A DNA stretch of 64,000 nucleotides from Janthinobacterium lividum (GTDB taxonomy: Bacteria > Pseudomonadota > Gammaproteobacteria > Burkholderiales > Burkholderiaceae_D). A program made the translations under genes and the position numbers. The stretch is taken from positions 1,550,001 to 1,614,000 of the forward strand of contig NZ_CP139976.1 of the NCBI RefSeq assembly GCF_034424625.1. The letters run 5' to 3'. Below, piece after piece: positions 27,698-36,403 of the stretch (within the stretch, counting starts at the first letter, position 1; each line of letters opens with the position of its first letter). The notes beneath the pieces were generated by a model. That model was given only the letters and a program-made list of their open reading frames with translations. It did no database searches and was not told the origin of the DNA.

Positions 27698-28561
27698 TTA
27701 GAAATGGTACTCCGCGCGTATCATCGGCGTCTTTGCTGTCTGGCCCACATTGCCCGTGGTGGCGGGCGAGTTGCCGAACTTGTTCTTCCAGTACTGGTAT
27801 TCGAGGCCCACGCGGAAGGTGTTCTTGGCGCTGCCCAAGGCCGCGCCTACGTCGTACATTACTTGCATGTCGATATTCGTTTCCACCGCCGTGTCGCGAC
27901 CCACTTCATCCTTGCCTTTCGAGTCGATGAGGTTGAAGAAACCTTCGAACGAGAACAGCGGCGACAGGGGGATGGCCCAGGCGCCCGTCAGCATGGCGTG
28001 CGTTTTATACGTGTAGCGGCCCGTCACCTGCGAGATGGGCGGGAAGGCGCCGCTGGGGGCGTTGCTTTCGCGCAGCAACAGCAGGCTGGTATTGAAGAAG
28101 CCGGGCACGTCCCACATCAGGGTGGGGCCGGCCACCAACATGCGCTTGCGCGAGTTGTAGCCGACGTCATTTTTCGTGTTGACATCGAAGCCCAGGGTGA
28201 CGCCGACGCCGCGCAGGGGGCCGAACTTGATGTCGCTGCCGCGCACCTTGCCGATGTCGATGGTGTTGCGGTAGACCAGGTACGCCTCCTGTGCGCCGGA
28301 CGTTTTGTCCAGTGCGCCAGGATCCTTGCTGTCGGAAATGAGGAAATCGAGGTTGACGAAATTGCTGCCGTATTTGTAGCCGCTGGCATGCGTGATGGCA
28401 AAGATGTTTTTCTTGATGTCGTCCGGATTGAACGGCTCGCGGTAATCATTGCCGGCGCGCCAGCTCAGCGCGGTATCGCTCCATTCGGCAGCCTGGGCGT
28501 TCGCGCCCACGCCGAGGGTGGTAGTAAGGCAGAGCAACAGACACGGTATGGTTTTTGGCAC
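27698..28561 (-). CDS. Tsx-like outer membrane channel
   Basis: This 287-residue protein has a signal peptide (about 1-24, NAQAAEW) and an even, strand-rich pattern ending in the aromatic C-terminus AEYHF, so it is an outer membrane barrel. The start of the mature protein (WSDTALSWRAGNDYREPF) and the size recall the nucleoside-channel Tsx/OmpX-like outer envelope family. The start is GTG with GGAG nine bases upstream. It is divergent from an ABC importer of the purine nucleoside type, which supports a role in nucleoside passage across the outer membrane. That substrate is inferred from context. Confidence 0.8.
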   Translation of the reverse strand: MPKTIPCLLLCLTTTLGVGANAQAAEWSDTALSWRAGNDYREPFNPDDIKKNIFAITHASGYKYGSNFVNLDFLISDSKDPGALDKTSGAQEAYLVYRNTIDIGKVRGSDIKFGPLRGVGVTLGFDVNTKNDVGYNSRKRMLVAGPTLMWDVPGFFNTSLLLLRESNAPSGAFPPISQVTGRYTYKTHAMLTGAWAIPLSPLFSFEGFFNLIDSKGKDEVGRDTAVETNIDMQVMYDVGAALGSAKNTFRVGLEYQYWKNKFGNSPATTGNVGQTAKTPMIRAEYHF

Positions 28562-28950
28562 TTTCGGCTCCTGATGGCGGTGTGGGAAAACGGGAACTGG
28601 GGATGGCTGGACGCGTAGTCTGCATGTAGCGCTGCAATGGGATAACGCGCGCCGTTCAATCCATGATGCGAGAAGCGCCGCGCCGGGCGATATGTCTTGT
28701 GCGCATACTTACTATCAGTTCCTGCATATAATCATCGCACCTTCTCGTCCTTGCGGGGCAAGGCGGACGCTGCAAAGCTGATAATTTTTTTCAAAATTGT
28801 ATACAGGTGTTGTTTTTTTGTGGAAATAGAAATGCACGCCGCCGCGCCCGCCCCCCAAGCGCCGCGGATGCCGATACGATAGAGACTGAGTGTTGATTTT
28901 TTCCACCGATCGGCATCCCGCATCCCACGCAGCGAGGCACGAAAAAAACA
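28562..28950. promoter_or_regulatory. Divergent control region of channel and nucleoside importer genes
   Basis: No gene fits in this 389-base gap. The middle part (about 28690-28830) is AT-rich and should hold the promoters. A perfect 8-base palindrome TGTATACA lies at 28798-28805 in the context TTGTATACAGG, the type of half-site arrangement bound by GntR-family repressors. It may coordinate the two divergent units, but no GntR-type gene is in the window. Confidence 0.4.
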
Positions 28951-30465
28951 ATGACGGCACGCCTGGAACTCATCGATATCAGCAAGCGCTATCCGGCCGT
29001 GGTGGCCAATGACGGCATCTGTCTCACCGTCGCGCCCGGACAGATCCATGCCGTGCTTGGCGAAAACGGCGCCGGCAAATCGACCTTGATGAAAATCATC
29101 TACGGCGCCGTGCAGCCCGATGGCGGCCGCATCCTGTGGAATGGCCGCGAAGTCGAGATCGCCAACCCGTCGGCCGCGCGGGCGCTGGGCGTCGCCATGG
29201 TGTTCCAGCACTTTTCCCTGTTCGACACCCTGACGGTCACGGAAAACATCGCCCTCGGTTTACCTGCCGGCACCAACATGGCGGAGCTGGCGCAGCGCAT
29301 CGAAGCGACGGCGCGCCAGTACGGCCTGGACCTGGAACCGCAGCGTCACGTGCACACGCTTTCCGTGGGCGAATGCCAGCGCGTGGAAATCGTGCGCGCC
29401 TTGCTGGCCAAGCCGCAACTGTTGATCCTCGATGAACCGACGTCCGTGCTGACGCCGGGCGCCGTGGAAAAGCTGTTTAGCACCTTGCGCCAGTTGGCCG
29501 CCGAAGGCTGCAGCATCCTGTACATCAGCCACAAGCTCGACGAGATCCGCGCCCTGTGCCACACGTGCACGGTGGTGCGCGCCGGCAAGAACGCGGGCGT
29601 GTGCGACCCCTCGCAAGAGTCGGCGGCCAGCCTGTCGCGCATGATGATCGGCGCCGAGCCGCCCGCCGTCACCCGCGTGGCGCGCACGCCCGGCGTGACC
29701 ATGCTGAGCGTGCGGCAGCTGGACTTGCCGAAGAGCCATCCGTTCGCTACGCAATTGATCGATATCCATTTCGACGTGCGCGCGGGCGAGATCGTCGGCA
29801 TCGCTGGCGTGTCCGGCAATGGCCAGCAGGAATTGCTGGCGGCCCTGTCGGGCGAGGACATGCGCGCAATCCCTGCCAGCATCGTCCTGAACGGCACGCC
29901 GGCGGGTCGCTTGCCGCCGGGACGCCGGCGCGCCCTGGGCTTCGGTTTCGTGCCGGAGGAAAGGCTGGGACGCGGCGCCGTGCCCGACATGCCGCTGGCC
30001 GACAACGTCTTATTGAGCTTGCAGACTCCCGCCACCATCCGCCACGGCTTCCTGCGCCGTGGCGCGATCGCGCAGCGGGCGGCCGCCATCATCGCGCGCT
30101 TTCAGGTGAAGGCTGGCGGGCCGCAGGCGCTGGCGCGCAGCCTGTCGGGCGGCAACTTGCAGAAATACATAGTCGGACGCGAAGTCATGCGCGAACCCAC
30201 CGTGCTGGTGGTGGCGCAGCCGACCTGGGGCGTGGACGTGGGCGCGGCCGCGCAAATCCGCGCCGAATTGCTGGCCTTGCGCGACGCGGGATGCGCGCTG
30301 CTGGTCGTGTCGGAGGAGCTCGATGAATTGTTCGACATCAGCGACCGCTTGCTGGTGATGGCGAAAGGAAAGATTTCGCCGTCCCTGGACGTGGGCGTGG
30401 CCAGCGTGGCGCAGGTGGGACAATGGATGAGCGGGCTGTGGCCGCAGGAGGCTGCCCATGGCTAA
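28951..30465 (+). CDS. Nucleoside ABC importer, double ATP-binding subunit
   Basis: This 504-residue protein has two fused ABC domains, as in sugar and purine nucleoside importers. The first has a full Walker A (GENGAGKS, 38-45), an LSVGE signature and Walker B ending ILDEPTS. The second has a degenerate P-loop (GVSGNGQQ) but an intact LSGGN signature, typical of this family in which only one site is standard. It heads a tightly overlapping operon: its stop overlaps the permease start by 8 bases. The companion BMP-family binding protein points to nucleosides rather than ribose. Confidence 0.93.
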   Translation: MTARLELIDISKRYPAVVANDGICLTVAPGQIHAVLGENGAGKSTLMKIIYGAVQPDGGRILWNGREVEIANPSAARALGVAMVFQHFSLFDTLTVTENIALGLPAGTNMAELAQRIEATARQYGLDLEPQRHVHTLSVGECQRVEIVRALLAKPQLLILDEPTSVLTPGAVEKLFSTLRQLAAEGCSILYISHKLDEIRALCHTCTVVRAGKNAGVCDPSQESAASLSRMMIGAEPPAVTRVARTPGVTMLSVRQLDLPKSHPFATQLIDIHFDVRAGEIVGIAGVSGNGQQELLAALSGEDMRAIPASIVLNGTPAGRLPPGRRRALGFGFVPEERLGRGAVPDMPLADNVLLSLQTPATIRHGFLRRGAIAQRAAAIIARFQVKAGGPQALARSLSGGNLQKYIVGREVMREPTVLVVAQPTWGVDVGAAAQIRAELLALRDAGCALLVVSEELDELFDISDRLLVMAKGKISPSLDVGVASVAQVGQWMSGLWPQEAAHG

Positions 30466-31534
30466 GTTTGCCTTGCGCCTGGAAGCCCGTCCTTCTCCGT
30501 CGCGGCTGATGTCGTGGCTGTCGCCCGTGCTGGCCGTGCTGCTTACCGTGCTGTGCGGCGCGCTGCTGTTTCTTGCGCTGGGACACGATCCGCTGGCGGG
30601 CCTGGCCGTCTTCTTTGTCGAACCCTTGCGCGACGCGCACGGCTGGTCCGAGCTGGGCATTAAAGTCGCGCCTTTGCTCCTGATCGCCGTCGGCCTGGCC
30701 ATCTGCTTTCGCGCCAACATCTATAACATCGGCGCGGAAGGCCAGCTGACCCTGGGCGCCATCTGCGGCGGCGCGGCGGCCCTGTACCTCGATGACGGTG
30801 TCGGCGGCGCGGCCATCATCGGCGTTTCCCTGCTGGCCGGCATGGCGGGCGGCATGGCGTGGGCGGGGCTGGTGGCCTGGCTGCGCGACAGCTACAACGC
30901 CAGCGAAATCCTCGTCTCGCTGATGCTGGTCTACATTGCCCAATTGCTGCTCAGCTATCTCGTGTACGGCGTGCTGCGCGACCCGGAAGGATTCAACTTC
31001 CCTCAATCGAAACTGCTGTCCGACGGCTTGCTGTTGCCGATGGTGATCAGCGACACGCGCTTGCATGTGGGCATCGTGTTTGCCTTGCTGGCCTCGCTGG
31101 GCGGCTGGCTGTACTTATCCAGAAGCATTGCGGGTTTCCGCCTGCGCGTGGGCGGCATGGCGCCTGCCGCCGCCCGCTATGCGGGCTTTTCCTCGCGCAA
31201 GACCTTGTGGTCGTCCCTGCTGATCTGCGGCGCCCTGTCCGGCCTGGCGGGTGCGTGCGAAGTGCTGGGGCCGATGGGGCAATTGACGCCCACGGTCTCG
31301 CCCGGCTACGGCTTTGCCGCCATCATCGTCGCCTTTGTCGGGCGCCTGCATCCGGTAGGCGTGATTTTCTCCAGCTTCGTCATGGCCCTGTTCTATATCG
31401 GCGGCGAACTGGCGCAGTCGCGCCTGGGCTTGCCCAGCGCGATCACGGGTGTGTTCCAGGGCATCTTGCTGTTCGCCTTGCTCGCTTGCGATGTGCTGAT
31501 CCAATACAAACTGCGCTGGAGGAAACATGGATAA
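30458..31534 (+). CDS. Nucleoside ABC importer permease 1
   Basis: This 358-residue integral membrane protein has about nine to ten hydrophobic segments and the branched-chain/ribose permease layout of the YufP/BmpB type. The signature GAEGQLTLGAICGG near 91-104 is typical of this family. The longer N-terminus compared with its partner is normal for the first permease of nucleoside importers. It has a strong GGAGG site inside the end of the ATPase gene and overlaps the next gene by 8 bases, so all three membrane components are co-translated. Confidence 0.93.
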   Translation: MAKFALRLEARPSPSRLMSWLSPVLAVLLTVLCGALLFLALGHDPLAGLAVFFVEPLRDAHGWSELGIKVAPLLLIAVGLAICFRANIYNIGAEGQLTLGAICGGAAALYLDDGVGGAAIIGVSLLAGMAGGMAWAGLVAWLRDSYNASEILVSLMLVYIAQLLLSYLVYGVLRDPEGFNFPQSKLLSDGLLLPMVISDTRLHVGIVFALLASLGGWLYLSRSIAGFRLRVGGMAPAAARYAGFSSRKTLWSSLLICGALSGLAGACEVLGPMGQLTPTVSPGYGFAAIIVAFVGRLHPVGVIFSSFVMALFYIGGELAQSRLGLPSAITGVFQGILLFALLACDVLIQYKLRWRKHG

Positions 31535-32456
31535 CCTGGCCCTGACGATAGCGCCGCTGGTCGCTGCCAGCATCAACGCGGGCACGCCGCTGATGCTCGC
31601 TGCGCTGGGGCTGCTCGTCAATGAAAAGGCGGGCGTGGTCAACCTGGGGGCGGAAGGCATGATGCTGGTCTCGGCCATCACGGGTTTTGCCGTGGCTGTC
31701 AACATGGGTAGCCCCACCCTGGGCTTTCTGGCGGGCGCGGGCGCCAGCATGGTGCTGTCCGGCTTCTTTGCCTGGCTGACCGTATGGCTGGGCACGAACC
31801 AGTACGCGACGGGCCTGGCCTTGTCGCTGTTCGGCGCGGGCGCCTCGACGTACATCGGCTTGAAGTACGTGGGCAACAGCTTGCAGAATGGGCGCTTCGG
31901 CATCCCCTTCCTGGAAGACATTCCCGTGCTGGGCCCGGCCCTGTTCCGCCAGCATCCGATGGTCTATCTGTCGTTGCTGCTGTGCCTGGCCATCGCCTGG
32001 TTTCTGTACCGCACGCGGGCCGGCCTCGTGCTGCGCGCCGTGGGCGAGTCGCCCGCGTCTGCGCATGCGCTCGGCTACCCCGTGCGCCGCATCCGCCTGG
32101 CGGCCGTGCTGTTCGGCGGCGCCTGCTGCGGCCTGGCCGGCGCCTTCCTGTCGCTCGTCTACACGCCGCTGTGGGTCGAAGGCATGGTGGCGGGACGGGG
32201 CTGGATCGCGCTGGCGCTGACCACCTTTGCCACCTGGCGTCCCGCGCGCGTGGTGGGCGGCGCCTACCTGTTCGGCGGCATCACGATTCTGACCTTCCAC
32301 GCGCAGGCGCTGGGCGTGCCCATCGCGTCGCAACTGCTGTCGATGCTGCCGTATGTGGCAGCCATCGTCGTGCTGGTTTTGATCTCCAGCAACGCCAATT
32401 ACATCAAGCTCAATATGCCCGCTTCGCTGGGCAAGAATTTCAATCCGGGAAATTAA
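31527..32456 (+). CDS. Nucleoside ABC importer permease 2
   Basis: This 309-residue second permease has about eight to ten membrane segments. The family signature is seen in NEKAGVVNLGAEGMMLV near 32-48. It corresponds to the YufQ/NupQ partner. It is preceded by GGAGGAAAC overlapping the previous gene, and ends 21 bases before the binding-protein gene. The pair forms the heterodimeric channel energised by the double ATPase. Confidence 0.93.
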   Translation: MDNLALTIAPLVAASINAGTPLMLAALGLLVNEKAGVVNLGAEGMMLVSAITGFAVAVNMGSPTLGFLAGAGASMVLSGFFAWLTVWLGTNQYATGLALSLFGAGASTYIGLKYVGNSLQNGRFGIPFLEDIPVLGPALFRQHPMVYLSLLLCLAIAWFLYRTRAGLVLRAVGESPASAHALGYPVRRIRLAAVLFGGACCGLAGAFLSLVYTPLWVEGMVAGRGWIALALTTFATWRPARVVGGAYLFGGITILTFHAQALGVPIASQLLSMLPYVAAIVVLVLISSNANYIKLNMPASLGKNFNPGN

Positions 32457-32477
32457 TCACTCACCACAAGGAAAACC

Positions 32478-33554
32478 ATGTCCAAGAAACTAGTATGCGC
32501 CGCCGTTTGCAGTGCTGTTTTGATGCCCGTCATGGCCGCCGCTCCCGCCACCGCGCCGCTGAATGTCGGCTTCGTGTATATCAGCCCCATCGGCGACGCG
32601 GGCTGGACCACCCAGCATGACCTGGCCCGCAAGGAAATGGAAAAGGCGCTGGGTAGCAAGATCACCACCAAGTACGTGGAAAACGTGCCGGAAAGCGCCG
32701 ATGCGGAACGGGTGATCCGCGACCTGGCGCAAACGGGCAGCAAGCTCGTCATCACAACCTCGTTCGGCTACATGAATCCCACCTTGAAAGTGGCGAAGCA
32801 ATTTCCTAATGTGAAGTTCATTCATTTGACGGGCTACAAGACGGCCGTCAACGTGGCCAATACCAACGCCCGTTTCTACGAGGGCCGCTACCTAGCCGGC
32901 GTGTTGGCAGGCAAGATGAGCAAGACCCATGTGGCCGGCTACGTGGCGGCATTCCCGATCCCGGAGGTGTTGCAGGGCGTTAACGCTTTTACGCGCGGCA
33001 TGCGCAGCGTCGACCCGAAGGCAGAAGTGAAAGTGGTGTGGGTGAATAGCTGGTTCGATCCGGGCAAGGAACGCGACGCCGCCATCACCCTGATCGGCCA
33101 GGGCGCCGACGTGGTTACCCACCACACGGATTCGACCGCCGTGGTGCAGGCGGCGGAAGAAAAGGGCAAGTACGCGATCGCCTACCATTCGGACATGAAA
33201 AAGTACGGGCCGAAGGCGCAGCTGGCTGCCGTCACCCACCATTGGGGCGACTATTATACGAAGCAGGCGCAAGCCGTGCTGGACGGCACGTGGAAGTCCA
33301 GCAGCACCTGGGGCGGCATCAAGGATGGCATGGTCAAGCTGGAAGGCATCAACGCCACAGTGCCGGCCGACGTGAAACAGTTTGTATTGGCACGCGAGAA
33401 AGACTTGGTAGCTGGCAAGCTCAATCCTTTCAGCGCCCCGATCAAGGATAACGATGGCAAGGTGCGCCTGGACAAAGGCGTGCTGGACGATGCGGCGCTG
33501 ACGAAGATGGATTATTTTGTCGAAGGCGTGGCAGGAAAAGTTTCCGGAAAGTAA
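32478..33554 (+). CDS. BMP-family nucleoside-binding protein
   Basis: This 358-residue protein is a BmpA/PnrA-type periplasmic binding protein. A signal peptide (about 1-21, ending VMAAA) is followed by the first strand LNVGFVYISPIGDAGWTTQHD. Family blocks KFIHLTGYKT, NARFYEGRYLAGVLAGKMSK, VWVNSWFDPGKERDAA and QGADVVTHHTDST are visible. It has no lipobox cysteine, so it is soluble in the periplasm. The AAGGA site precedes the ATG. As last gene of the importer operon it may be more abundant than the membrane parts. Specificity for purine nucleosides is inferred from the family. Confidence 0.95.
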   Translation: MSKKLVCAAVCSAVLMPVMAAAPATAPLNVGFVYISPIGDAGWTTQHDLARKEMEKALGSKITTKYVENVPESADAERVIRDLAQTGSKLVITTSFGYMNPTLKVAKQFPNVKFIHLTGYKTAVNVANTNARFYEGRYLAGVLAGKMSKTHVAGYVAAFPIPEVLQGVNAFTRGMRSVDPKAEVKVVWVNSWFDPGKERDAAITLIGQGADVVTHHTDSTAVVQAAEEKGKYAIAYHSDMKKYGPKAQLAAVTHHWGDYYTKQAQAVLDGTWKSSSTWGGIKDGMVKLEGINATVPADVKQFVLAREKDLVAGKLNPFSAPIKDNDGKVRLDKGVLDDAALTKMDYFVEGVAGKVSGK

Positions 33555-33600
33555 TAGGTTTGAGTTTGAACTTGCTGTAATATTGCCGGAAACGGGAGCC

Positions 33601-33624
33601 GGGCCGGGAGTGCATTCCCGGCCC
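33601..33624 (+). terminator. Strong GC hairpin after the importer operon
   Basis: GGGCCGGGA (33601-33609) pairs with TCCCGGCCC (33616-33624) across a 6-base loop. There is no following T-run, so it may stabilise the 3' end of the importer transcript or act as a weak or factor-dependent terminator ahead of the HDOD gene. Confidence 0.5.
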
Positions 33625-33669
33625 ACCCACACAGCAGAGCCTGAACAGGCCCGTACCGGAGATTGACCC

Positions 33670-34506
33670 ATGGACAGACTGGAAGTATTCAAGATTATCG
33701 CGCTGCAAGCGAGCAAGGGCGAGCTGACGTTCCCCGCCAACGTCAAGGCCACCTTGAAGCTGCAGGAAGCGCTGGACGACCCCGATTGCCATATCGAGGC
33801 GGCCGCCCGCATGGTCATGGCCGAGCCGCTGCTGTCGGCGCGGGTCGTGGCATTGGCCAACTCGGCCGCCTACAACCGTTCCGGCAATGAAATCGCCAAT
33901 GTGCGCGCAGCCGTCTCGCGCCTGGGCTTTACCACCCTGAAATCGATGGTGGCATCCGTCATCGTGCGCCAGCTGGGCAGCCAGATTACCGACCCGCAAT
34001 TGCGCGCCAAGGCGGCCAAGCTGTGGGAACACACGGCCCACGTGGCCGCGCTGAGCCAGGTAATCGCCAAGAAAGTCACGCATGTGGACGTGGAAACGGC
34101 CATGTTCGCCGCCATCGTGCACGAAGTGGGCGGCTTTTATCTGCTGTCGCGCGCCGAGGAATATCCAGGTTTGCTGGACGACAATACGGAAGACTGGATC
34201 GAATACGGCGAAAAACTGATCGGCCGCGGCGTGCTGCGCCAGTTGCAAGTGCCGGACATGGTCTTGCAGGCCGTGGAAGGCATGTGGCACGGCGGCAGCA
34301 CGTTCCCGCCCCGCACCCTGGGCGCGACCCTGGTGCTGGCCAACGATCTGTCGCCCGTCGGCTCGCCCCTGCACCCGCCGGAAAGCGCCGCGCGGCGCCA
34401 GGCTGCAGCGAAGATCGACTTCGGCATCGGCGGCAGCACCTTGCACACCATCCTCGAGGAATCGGCGGAAGAGATCGAATCCCTGGCGGCCGCTTTGCTG
34501 GTCTGA
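33670..34506 (+). CDS. HDOD domain signalling protein
   Basis: This 278-residue protein is almost entirely one HDOD domain, a degenerate HD-type fold used in regulation of signalling, chemotaxis or stress and usually without hydrolase activity. Visible blocks are LLSARVVALANSAAYNRSG, VRAAVSRLGFTTLKSMV, and AAIVHEVGGFYLLSR, where HD is replaced by HE. It stands alone: an independent ATG and its own terminator follow. Its signalling partner cannot be read from the neighbours. Confidence 0.92.
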   Translation: MDRLEVFKIIALQASKGELTFPANVKATLKLQEALDDPDCHIEAAARMVMAEPLLSARVVALANSAAYNRSGNEIANVRAAVSRLGFTTLKSMVASVIVRQLGSQITDPQLRAKAAKLWEHTAHVAALSQVIAKKVTHVDVETAMFAAIVHEVGGFYLLSRAEEYPGLLDDNTEDWIEYGEKLIGRGVLRQLQVPDMVLQAVEGMWHGGSTFPPRTLGATLVLANDLSPVGSPLHPPESAARRQAAAKIDFGIGGSTLHTILEESAEEIESLAAALLV

Positions 34507-34521
34507 ACGTTTCCCCTGCAA

Positions 34522-34551
34522 AATCCCCGCCCTTGCCGCGGGGATTTTTTT
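34522..34551 (+). terminator. Rho-independent terminator after the HDOD gene
   Basis: AATCCCCGC pairs with GCGGGGATT over a 7-base loop and is followed by seven T residues. Confidence 0.9.
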
Positions 34552-34643
34552 CGTCCGCATTTTGATGCATCTTTCCCTATGGCATACAATCGCCGGCCCG
34601 GCCATCCGCCGGACTGAATGTCTCCTCTTACCCAAAGGATCTT

Positions 34644-36272
34644 ATGCAGAAGCTGTTTTCTTCCCTGGCCGTCACGGCGCTCGCTTCCAGCCTGGCGCTG
34701 GCGTTTTCCGCGCACGCCGCGACCGGCTGGCCCGTGGTGCAGGAAGCGCCCTTGCGCGCCCACCTGGCCTTCCTGTCCAACGATTTGCTGGAAGGCCGGG
34801 GCACGGGCCAGCGCGGCGCCGACCTGACGGTGACCTACCTGGAAACCCAGGCACAGATGGCCGGACTGCAACCCGTGCGCGGCAATAGCTACCGCCAAAG
34901 CGTGCAGATCGCCGGCGTGAAATCCTTGCCACAAGACAGCAGCCTGCAAGCCGTGGCGGGCGGCAAGCCCGTGCCGCTGGCTTTCGGCCCGGACTGGGTG
35001 TGGGCCACGGGCGACTCGGTTGCCGCCCACACCTTCGATGCGCCGCTCGTCTTCGTCGGCTATGGCATCACGGCGCCGGAAGAAGGCTGGAACGATTTCA
35101 AGGGCGCCGATGTCAAAGGCAAGATCGTCGTCATGATGGTCAACGACCCGCAACCGACTAGTGCCGAGCCGAACCGCTTTGCCGGCAAGGCGCTGACCTA
35201 TTACGGCCGCTGGACCTACAAATTCGAGGAAGCCAAGCGCCAGGGCGCGGCTGGCGTATTGCTGATCCACACGAAACCGTCCGCATCGTACGACTGGAGC
35301 GTGGTGCAGAACAGCTGGAGCGGCAGCGAGCGTTTCCAGTTGGCCGACCGCACGGCTGGCACACCGCTGCAGGGCTGGATCGCGGAAGACGCGGCGCGCC
35401 GCCTGTTCGCGGCCGGTGGGCTGGACCTGGACGCCTTGCGCGCGCAAGCGGAAAGCAAGGATTTCAAGGCCGTCGCCTTGAATGCCAAGCTGAGCGGCGA
35501 AATGAAGTCCGCCGTGCGCAAGGTGGAGCAATTCAATATCGCCGGCATGGTGCCGGGTACCGACCCGGCATTGAAGGATGAAGCCGTCATCTACAGCGGT
35601 CATTGGGACCACCTGGGCAAGCAGGGTGACAGTGGCGACACCATCTACAACGGCGCCGTCGACAACGCTTCCGGCACGGCCGGCTTGCTGGCCATGGCGC
35701 AGGAAGCCGTGAAAAAGCCTGCGAAGCGCACGCAGATATTCCTGTGGGTGGCGGCCGAAGAGCAGGGCTTGCTGGGTAGCGCCGCCTACGCGGCCGACCC
35801 CTTGTGGCCCTTGAACAAGACGGCCGCCGCGCTGAACCTGGACAGCCTGAACTTTGTCGGTGCCACGCATGACATCGGCGCGCAGGGCAGCGAGCGCACG
35901 GAGCTGGGCGCCATGGCGGCCACGGTGGCCAAAGCCATGGGCATGCATATCGCGCCAGCCCGTCCCGACCTGGCCGGCGGCTACTTCCGCAGCGACCATT
36001 TCAGCTTTGCCAAGGCGGGCGTGCCCGCGTTTTCCATCAATGGCGGACGCGAGTACATCAAGGACGTGGCAGCGTCGAAAGCCAAGGCGGCCGCGTATGG
36101 CCCCCGCTACCATCAGGTTACCGACGAGTACGATGCCAGCTGGGATTTGTCCGGCATGACGCAGCAGGCGCAATTTACCCTGAACCTGGGGCAAGCCGTG
36201 GCGAATGCGGCCAGGATGCCGGCGTGGAAGGCGGGCGATGCGTTTGGCAAGGCGCGTGAGCCAGCGAAGTAA
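34644..36272 (+). CDS. Secreted M28 family zinc aminopeptidase
   Basis: This 542-residue exported peptidase has a signal peptide (about 1-25, ending SAHAA), a PA (protease-associated) insert around 130-250, and a C-terminal M28 catalytic domain. Metal ligands are seen as H320-x-D322 (GHWDHLG), D340 (DNASGTAG), the E372-E373 pair (AAEEQGLLG) with the general base, and H452 (RSDHFSF). These match the two-zinc aminopeptidase site. It should act in the periplasm or outside the cell. It is monocistronic: terminators flank both sides. Confidence 0.94.
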   Translation: MQKLFSSLAVTALASSLALAFSAHAATGWPVVQEAPLRAHLAFLSNDLLEGRGTGQRGADLTVTYLETQAQMAGLQPVRGNSYRQSVQIAGVKSLPQDSSLQAVAGGKPVPLAFGPDWVWATGDSVAAHTFDAPLVFVGYGITAPEEGWNDFKGADVKGKIVVMMVNDPQPTSAEPNRFAGKALTYYGRWTYKFEEAKRQGAAGVLLIHTKPSASYDWSVVQNSWSGSERFQLADRTAGTPLQGWIAEDAARRLFAAGGLDLDALRAQAESKDFKAVALNAKLSGEMKSAVRKVEQFNIAGMVPGTDPALKDEAVIYSGHWDHLGKQGDSGDTIYNGAVDNASGTAGLLAMAQEAVKKPAKRTQIFLWVAAEEQGLLGSAAYAADPLWPLNKTAAALNLDSLNFVGATHDIGAQGSERTELGAMAATVAKAMGMHIAPARPDLAGGYFRSDHFSFAKAGVPAFSINGGREYIKDVAASKAKAAAYGPRYHQVTDEYDASWDLSGMTQQAQFTLNLGQAVANAARMPAWKAGDAFGKAREPAK

Positions 36273-36278
36273 GCACGA

Positions 36279-36309
36279 AAAAAAACCGCTCGGTGGAGCG
36301 GTTTTTTTT
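36279..36309. terminator. Bidirectional Rho-independent terminator
   Basis: A run of eight A, ACCGCT/AGCGGT stem with a 6-base loop, and eight T. It lies 7 bases after the M28 gene stop. Confidence 0.92.
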
Positions 36310-36314
36310 AGGAT

Positions 36315-36403
36315 CGTAGATCGGATTAGCTCGAAGAGCGTAATCCGACAGTTGGCGCATCAGTGTCGGATTACGCGGCGTGCCGCCGTTAATTCGACCT
36401 ACG
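36315..36403. repeat. Palindromic intergenic repeat (REP-like)
   Basis: The outer arms CGTAGATCGGATTA (36315-36328) and TAATTCGACCTACG (36390-36403) are near inverted copies. Inside are CGTAATCCGACA (36339-36350) and TGTCGGATTACG (36364-36375), an exact inverted pair. Each half can itself fold (CGGATTA...TAATCCG). This resembles the dispersed GTAGGTCGGATTA family often seen between genes of betaproteobacteria. It lies between convergent genes. Copies elsewhere cannot be checked here. Confidence 0.75.
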
